Part shown: in pieces, positions 6,230-9,714 of the stretch
Position numbering within the stretch: position 1 is the stretch's first letter
Layout: every line of letters starts with the position of its first letter
Origin: Bacillota bacterium
Lineage (GTDB): Bacteria; Bacillota; Clostridia; Peptostreptococcales; Anaerovoracaceae
Reading direction: 5' to 3'
Assembly (NCBI GenBank): GCA_030527065.1
Contig: JAUNBO010000005.1
Location: forward strand, 1 to 9,714
Length of the DNA: 9,714 nucleotides
Program-made: the position numbers and the translations under genes
The notes under the pieces: generated by a model
Databases searched by the model: none
Told to the model about the DNA's origin: nothing
What the model saw: the letters and a program-made list of their open reading frames with translations, nothing else

Positions 6230-7429
6230 TCAGTTCAGATTCATGCCCAGGGGGGACAGGGGCTGGATGCTGTATTTCAGCTGCACTGGCGCCTTTGGAT
6301 ATTTGTGGCGGAAGAAGCGGGTGACCCGTCCCATTACCATTTCTGTGTTTTCATAGCTTAAAGAGGGCAGCATAATGAGGTACTGGGAGACGCTGTACCG
6401 GGTAAAGACGTCCCCTTTCCGCAGGCTGTCCGCAATGCAATCCTTCAAAAGCTCCATATGCTTGTTCAGCGCCTTTTGCGGCGGCTGCCGGCCGGCGGAA
6501 TCCGTTATGGTCAGGAGCACCAGATAAGCGCTTTGCCCCGTCCGCAGCACGGTCCGGGCCGTCAGCTGATAAACGCTCTTAAAGAATTCGTATTCACAGA
6601 AGAATGCGCCGCCGGCTTCCTCTTCCGTCAGGCTGTCTTTGATGATGCTCAGATCCAGTTCCGTGCTCTGACTGGTTTTCACCACCTCTTTATAGAGGGC
6701 GGTGAGCTCCGGCGAGGGGTTGATGCCGAACTGGCTGAAGAACAGATCCTTTACGTAGCTGTAGTGCTGCATTGCCCGCTGCTGGGCGCCTGTTTCCACC
6801 AGAGCCTTGATGAAGGAATAATGGAAGCTTTCATCATAAGGGTCTATGGCCACCGCCCGCTGGCATACGGAAATGATCTCCGGATAGCGTTCCTGCTCTT
6901 CCAGAAGGGTCAGCAGCTCATGCATGGACTTGATGTAGCGGGAATGGTAGTAGGTGCTGATGGGCACCACCCAGGCTTCCAAAGCAGACTTGGGCAGGAA
7001 ATCTCCTTTGTAGAGGTCCGCCGCCTCCAGGAGGCAGGTCAGCTTCTCCTCTCCCCGGGTCTGCTCCGCCTTTTTCAGCAGCTCTTCAAATTCCTCGGCG
7101 TCTATCTCCACGGGAATGTCCGGGTTCAGGGCATAGGTGCCCCGGCGATAGGTAATGATCTCTTTTCCGCCGGCAAAACCCAGAGTCGCCACCGTGGACC
7201 GGACCCTGAACAAAAGGGTCTTCAGGGCGTTGGCGGGATTGTCTATTTCATCCTCGGGCCAAAGAAGCTCGATGAGATCGTTCTGGGAGATTTCCTTTTC
7301 CCGGAAGGTGATGAGATATTCCAGAAGCAGCCAAAGCTTTTTGGAACGGGTGCTTCTGTCATCTATAATTTTATCCTCATAGGCAAGGGTAAATTCTCCC
7401 AACATATTGACCCTTAACACTGACTCCAT
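6230..7429 (-). CDS. BTAD-type transcription regulator with degenerate GGDEF-like domain
   Basis: The protein has 399 residues. The start at 7429 is fixed by GGAGG (complement of 7437-7441), seven bases upstream; an ATG nine codons earlier has no site. Residues 4-102 form an OmpR/SARP-type winged helix (LRVNMLGEF, then ISQNDLIELLWP, then YRRGTYAL). Residues 106-252 form the helical BTAD domain with TPR-like repeats (EEFEELLKKAE, YKGDFLP, PYDESFHYSFIKAL). About 277-389 resembles a GGDEF domain in layout: GQSAYLVLLTI, then SLRKGDVFTRY, then SVSQYLIMLP. The signature is SVSQY (346-350) instead of GGDEF, and the metal-binding Asp region is not preserved, so diguanylate cyclase activity is very unlikely; it may bind a ligand or only dimerise. 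It lies convergent with the pilus-like operon and is a candidate regulator of it. Confidence 0.88.
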   Translation of the reverse strand: MESVLRVNMLGEFTLAYEDKIIDDRSTRSKKLWLLLEYLITFREKEISQNDLIELLWPEDEIDNPANALKTLLFRVRSTVATLGFAGGKEIITYRRGTYALNPDIPVEIDAEEFEELLKKAEQTRGEEKLTCLLEAADLYKGDFLPKSALEAWVVPISTYYHSRYIKSMHELLTLLEEQERYPEIISVCQRAVAIDPYDESFHYSFIKALVETGAQQRAMQHYSYVKDLFFSQFGINPSPELTALYKEVVKTSQSTELDLSIIKDSLTEEEAGGAFFCEYEFFKSVYQLTARTVLRTGQSAYLVLLTITDSAGRQPPQKALNKHMELLKDCIADSLRKGDVFTRYSVSQYLIMLPSLSYENTEMVMGRVTRFFRHKYPKAPVQLKYSIQPLSPLGMNLN

Positions 7430-7462
7430 AAAGCAACCTCCATTTTGGACAGCCAAAAAAAG

Positions 7463-7475
7463 CTGAAGTGTTCAG
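7463..7475. promoter_or_regulatory. Inverted repeat at the regulator's transcription start
   Basis: CTGAA and TTCAG face each other with a three-base spacer. The repeat would fall at about +5 to +17 of the minus-strand transcript and is followed on that strand by seven T (complement of 7455-7461). It could be an autoregulatory operator or a short 5' stem-loop; a five-base-pair stem this close to the start is too weak to be a confident attenuator. Confidence 0.35.
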
Positions 7476-7485
7476 TCACAAAGCA

Positions 7486-7514
7486 ATTATAGCATTGAGA
7501 AGGGGAAAAGGCAA
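7486..7514 (-). promoter_or_regulatory. Promoter of the BTAD regulator
   Basis: Read on the minus strand, the -35 box is TTGCCT (complement of 7509-7514) and the -10 box is a perfect TATAAT (complement of 7486-7491), separated by 17 bases. Transcription would start near 7479, about 50 bases before the start codon. Confidence 0.7.
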
Positions 7515-7568
7515 GGCATTTTCAAGAATCTTTTAGCATAGTAAAGCGAAGCTGTGAAAAAACGGCGG

Positions 7569-7585
7569 CTGAAAAATTATTTCAG
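7569..7585. promoter_or_regulatory. Inverted repeat between the divergent promoters
   Basis: CTGAAA (7569-7574) and TTTCAG (7580-7585) form a perfect 6-bp inverted repeat around AATTA. It lies about 20 bases upstream of the GntR operon -35 box and about 55 bases upstream of the BTAD regulator's -35 box, where an activator or shared regulator could bind. Its half-sites match those at 7463-7475. Confidence 0.4.
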
Positions 7586-7604
7586 GAAATTTTTAAAAAC
7601 CCTC

Positions 7605-7633
7605 TTGACAGAGTTGGATAGCAGGGGTATATT
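7605..7633 (+). promoter_or_regulatory. Promoter of the GntR/ABC operon
   Basis: The -35 box is a perfect TTGACA (7605-7610) and the -10 box is TATATT (7628-7633, five of six), with a 17-base spacer. This is the strongest promoter by consensus in the window, as expected for an operon held down by a repressor. Transcription would start near 7640. Confidence 0.85.
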
Positions 7634-7641
7634 AGTGTTGT

Positions 7642-7665
7642 GGTTAGTTACTCAACTAATTAACC
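7642..7665. promoter_or_regulatory. Probable GntR operator
   Basis: TTAGTT (7644-7649) and AACTAA (7654-7659) form a perfect inverted repeat with a four-base spacer. An outer, offset pair GGTTA (7642-7646) and TAACC (7661-7665) extends the symmetry. The site lies just downstream of the expected transcription start, where a bound repressor would block the promoter. YtrA-type GntR repressors commonly bind such palindromes at their own promoters. Confidence 0.65.
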
Positions 7666-7692
7666 ATGAAAGTAAAAGAAAGGAGGAGCGCC

Positions 7693-8061
7693 TTGGTGAT
7701 TTCATTTGACAGCCAGCAACCCATATTCCAGCAGATCGCCGACGGCATAGAGGACGCCATCCTGGCCGGCGCTTTTGAAGAGGAGGCACAGATCCCTTCC
7801 ATTACGGAGCTTTCTGTGAACTATAAGATCAACCCGGCCACTGCGCTGAAGGGAATCAATCTTTTGGTGGACAGCGGGCTGGTCTACAAGAAACGGGGCC
7901 TGGGGATGTTTGTGGCGCCGGGTGCTGTGGAGAGATTGAAGGAAATACGAAGGGCCCGGTTCTTCGACAGCTTTGTCAGGAGTCTGATAGAGGAAGCGGA
8001 ACGGCTGGGCCTGAGCAAGGGGGAACTTTGGGAAATGATAGAAAGAGGGTTTGAAAAATGA
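7693..8061 (+). CDS. GntR family repressor, YtrA-like
   Basis: The protein has 122 residues. AGGAGG (7681-7686) lies six bases before TTG at 7693, which I chose; GTG at 7696 is also possible. The in-frame ATG at 7666 has no binding site and directly abuts the operator. Residues 1-70 form the GntR winged helix: QQPIFQQIADGIEDAILAG, then IPSITELSVNYKINPATALKGINLLVDSGLVYKK (recognition helix region about 45-60), then the wing KRGLGMFV. Only a short helical tail (about 80-122) follows, as in the YtrA subfamily, which lacks a large ligand-binding domain. In that subfamily the gene is normally followed by ABC transporter genes that it represses, as here. In Bacillus subtilis the ytr operon responds to antibiotics that bind cell wall precursors; whether this one does is unknown. 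Confidence 0.88.
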   Translation: MVISFDSQQPIFQQIADGIEDAILAGAFEEEAQIPSITELSVNYKINPATALKGINLLVDSGLVYKKRGLGMFVAPGAVERLKEIRRARFFDSFVRSLIEEAERLGLSKGELWEMIERGFEK

Positions 8062-8924
8062 AGGGGATACAAATAGAAGAACTGAGCAAAAGCTATGGGA
8101 AGGTCCGGGCTCTGGACCGGGTGAGCGTGACCTTTGAGGAGCAGAAGCTCTACGGCCTTCTGGGCCGGAACGGAGCGGGAAAGTCCACCCTGCTGAACAT
8201 TGCGGCAAACCGCATTTTTGCCGACGAAGGCCGGGTCCTGGTGGACGGCGAGCCCGCCATGGAGAACGACAGGGCCCAGGGAAAGCTCTACCTGATGAGC
8301 GAGCAGAACGATTACCCGGAAAAAATGAAGATCAGGGACGTGTTCCGCTGGTCGAAGGACTTTTATCCGGGCTTCGACGAGGTCTATGCCAGAGAGATCG
8401 CCGGACGCTTCGGTCTGAATCTGAACAAGAAAACGTCTGCTCTGTCCACCGGCTACAATTCCATTTTCAAGATAGTGGTGGGCCTTTCCGTCAATACGCC
8501 TTACGTGCTCTTCGACGAGCCGGTGCTGGGGCTGGACGCCAACCACCGGGATCTTTTCTACCGGCTGCTGTTGGAAAAGTATGCGGAAACGCCTTTCACG
8601 GCGGTGATCTCCACTCACATCATAGAGGAAATGGCCCATGTGATAGAGCGGGTGGTCATCATAGACCGGGGGCGCATCCTCAGGGACAGCGATTGCGAAA
8701 GCCTGCTGGCAGGCTGCCATACGGTCAGCGGCCCGGCGGCGGCGGTGGAGGAATATCTGGAAGGCCGCAGTGTGCTGAACGTGGAAACTCTGGGCGGGCT
8801 GAAAACCGCTTATGTGGAAGGCGCCCCGGAGGGCGGGCCTCTGCCGGCGGGCCTGGAGACAGGCAAGGCAGACCTGCAGAAGCTTTTCATACAGCTGACC
8901 AACGAAGGGGGAGAAAACAAATGA
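8058..8924 (+). CDS. ABC transporter ATP-binding protein, YtrB-like
   Basis: The protein has 288 residues and overlaps the repressor gene by ATGA. Walker A is GRNGAGKST (36-44), the Q-loop glutamine is Gln83 (MSEQNDYP), the signature is LSTGY (129-133) where most ABC proteins have LSGGQ, Walker B is YVLFDEP with Glu154, and the switch His is His187 (ISTHIIEE). The LSTGYxSIFK variant is usual for ATPases paired with YtrA-like repressors, so it is not a sign of inactivity. The tail (about 220-288) is an extra, poorly defined domain that is less conserved in the family. It would energise the permease encoded next, either as an exporter or as a sensor of envelope stress; the substrate is unknown. 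Confidence 0.92.
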   Translation: MKGIQIEELSKSYGKVRALDRVSVTFEEQKLYGLLGRNGAGKSTLLNIAANRIFADEGRVLVDGEPAMENDRAQGKLYLMSEQNDYPEKMKIRDVFRWSKDFYPGFDEVYAREIAGRFGLNLNKKTSALSTGYNSIFKIVVGLSVNTPYVLFDEPVLGLDANHRDLFYRLLLEKYAETPFTAVISTHIIEEMAHVIERVVIIDRGRILRDSDCESLLAGCHTVSGPAAAVEEYLEGRSVLNVETLGGLKTAYVEGAPEGGPLPAGLETGKADLQKLFIQLTNEGGENK

Positions 8925-9709
8925 ATCTCACAGCCAGTTACAAGTATCAACTGATGGATCATAAGAACGCCATCATCATATTCTATGCGGTGTTTGCAGT
9001 GCTTTTTCTGTTGAGCCTGACATTCCTGGCCACCTCTACCAGCCTGGTCGTCACGGATGGGGAAGAGAGCCTGGAAACATATTGGGAAGGCGGCGGGCAG
9101 TCCCAGGTGAGCGGGATAGAAGCCGCCGGGGTGATCTTCCTGTTCGTCATGGGCCTGTGCACCTTTAAGGAGCCTTTTAAAATGCTGGCTCAGAACGGCG
9201 TTTCCCGGAAGACCCTTATGGCGGGGAAGCTGCTCACCATGGTCAGCGTAGCGGCGTTCATGGCGGTGGCGGATAAGCTCATCGGGCTGGGCCTGGCGCT
9301 GCTCTCCCGGATGAGCGGCCAACATATCATTTACCGCACGCTGTATGAATCCGTGTATCCGGGGCGGGCCGGAGAGGTCTCCGCCGCCGGATTCCAGGCA
9401 GAAAGTTTTCTGTACGCCTTCGTGCTGTATCTGGCGGCCATGGCGGCGGGCTACTTCCTGACGCTGCTGTTCTACCGGCTGCCCAAGGGCGGAAAGATAG
9501 CGGTGGGCGTAGGCGTCCCGGTGTTCGTGATGGTATATCCGCTGATGGATCTGCTCCTTACCGGGGGACAGGTGTCCATGGCGCTGATGCAGCTGATCTA
9601 CAGGCTGTTCGGCGCAGCGCTTCCGGCCATCGCCAGCTTCTTCGGCTGCTTTCTTCTGCTGATGCTGGTCTGTTGGCTGCTGATGCGCCGGGCCGTGGTC
9701 CGGGCGTAA
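8921..9709 (+). CDS. ABC transporter permease
   Basis: The protein has 262 residues. The ATG overlaps the ATPase stop by ATGA and follows GGGGGAG (8907-8913) by seven bases; the same frame is open further upstream, but that part lies inside the ATPase gene. Six membrane helices are visible at about 17-37, 65-82, 104-128, 161-185, 192-213 and 233-255, the ABC-2-like layout. The cytoplasmic loop EPFKMLAQNGVSRKTL (84-99) resembles the coupling region of similar Firmicutes permeases, where QNGVSRKT is common. Two outer loops (about 40-64 and 131-158) are the likely external surface. It should form the membrane part of the transporter with the upstream ATPase. The operon may continue beyond the window: only five bases follow the stop, with no terminator visible. 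Confidence 0.88.
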   Translation: MNLTASYKYQLMDHKNAIIIFYAVFAVLFLLSLTFLATSTSLVVTDGEESLETYWEGGGQSQVSGIEAAGVIFLFVMGLCTFKEPFKMLAQNGVSRKTLMAGKLLTMVSVAAFMAVADKLIGLGLALLSRMSGQHIIYRTLYESVYPGRAGEVSAAGFQAESFLYAFVLYLAAMAAGYFLTLLFYRLPKGGKIAVGVGVPVFVMVYPLMDLLLTGGQVSMALMQLIYRLFGAALPAIASFFGCFLLLMLVCWLLMRRAVVRA

Positions 9710-9714
9710 AAGGC

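Noticed and set aside
6458..7417. A 319-codon plus-strand open frame opposite the BTAD regulator
   Set aside because: The minus-strand product has coherent winged-helix and BTAD domains and a good ribosome binding site; the plus-strand frame has none.
7884..8720. A 278-codon minus-strand open frame opposite the GntR/ABC genes
   Set aside because: It is antisense to an ABC ATPase with all motifs intact.
8058..8924. ABC ATPase thought inactive because of the LSTGY signature
   Set aside because: This variant is usual in YtrB-like ATPases and the Walker A, Walker B and switch residues are intact.
1..9714. CRISPR arrays, tRNA or rRNA genes, insertion sequences
   Set aside because: No regularly spaced direct repeats, cloverleaf with a CCA-proximal T-arm, rRNA core sequence or transposase-like protein was seen.

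Overview
The window looks like chromosome of a GC-rich member of the Clostridia, most likely Lachnospiraceae or a near relative. This rests on strong AGGAGG ribosome binding sites, TTG and GTG starts beside ATG, a class B sortase, a lipoprotein with a Gram-positive style lipobox, a BTAD-type regulator and a YtrA-like GntR/ABC cassette. The taxonomic placement is inference; there is no rRNA or other marker gene.

Layout: (1) Positions 1-274 hold a strong hairpin, an AT-rich promoter and a structured 5' leader. (2) 275-1354 encodes a lipoprotein with a C-terminal transglutaminase-like domain, followed by a good intrinsic terminator (1369-1409). (3) 1521-1549 is a promoter for a tight seven-gene operon, 1577-6216. 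It encodes a PilC/GspF-like platform protein, four small single-pass pilin-like proteins, a PilT-type hexameric ATPase and a class B sortase. Most junctions are ATGA/GTGA overlaps or gaps of under 20 bases. (4) 6230-7429, convergent on the minus strand, encodes a regulator with a winged helix, a BTAD domain and a C-terminal domain that looks like a degenerate GGDEF domain. (5) 7442-7692 is a divergent control region with one promoter for each side and several inverted repeats. (6) 7693-9709 is a GntR (YtrA-like) repressor / ABC ATPase / ABC permease operon, probably autoregulated through an operator just downstream of its promoter.

The main point of interest is the pilus-like operon. It is bounded by its own promoter and by a convergent gene, yet the only motor it encodes is of the PilT (retraction) type. 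It has no PilB, no prepilin peptidase, no PilM/N/O and no obvious major pilin. It ends in a sortase translationally coupled to the motor gene. The pilin-like proteins range from a good prepilin with Glu at +5 to one lacking that Glu, as in GspK-type tip pseudopilins. With the secreted transglutaminase-like lipoprotein upstream and the BTAD/GGDEF-like regulator downstream, it may be a small envelope-anchored pseudopilus whose cargo or base is sortase-linked. That role is inference; the component identities are well supported by motifs.
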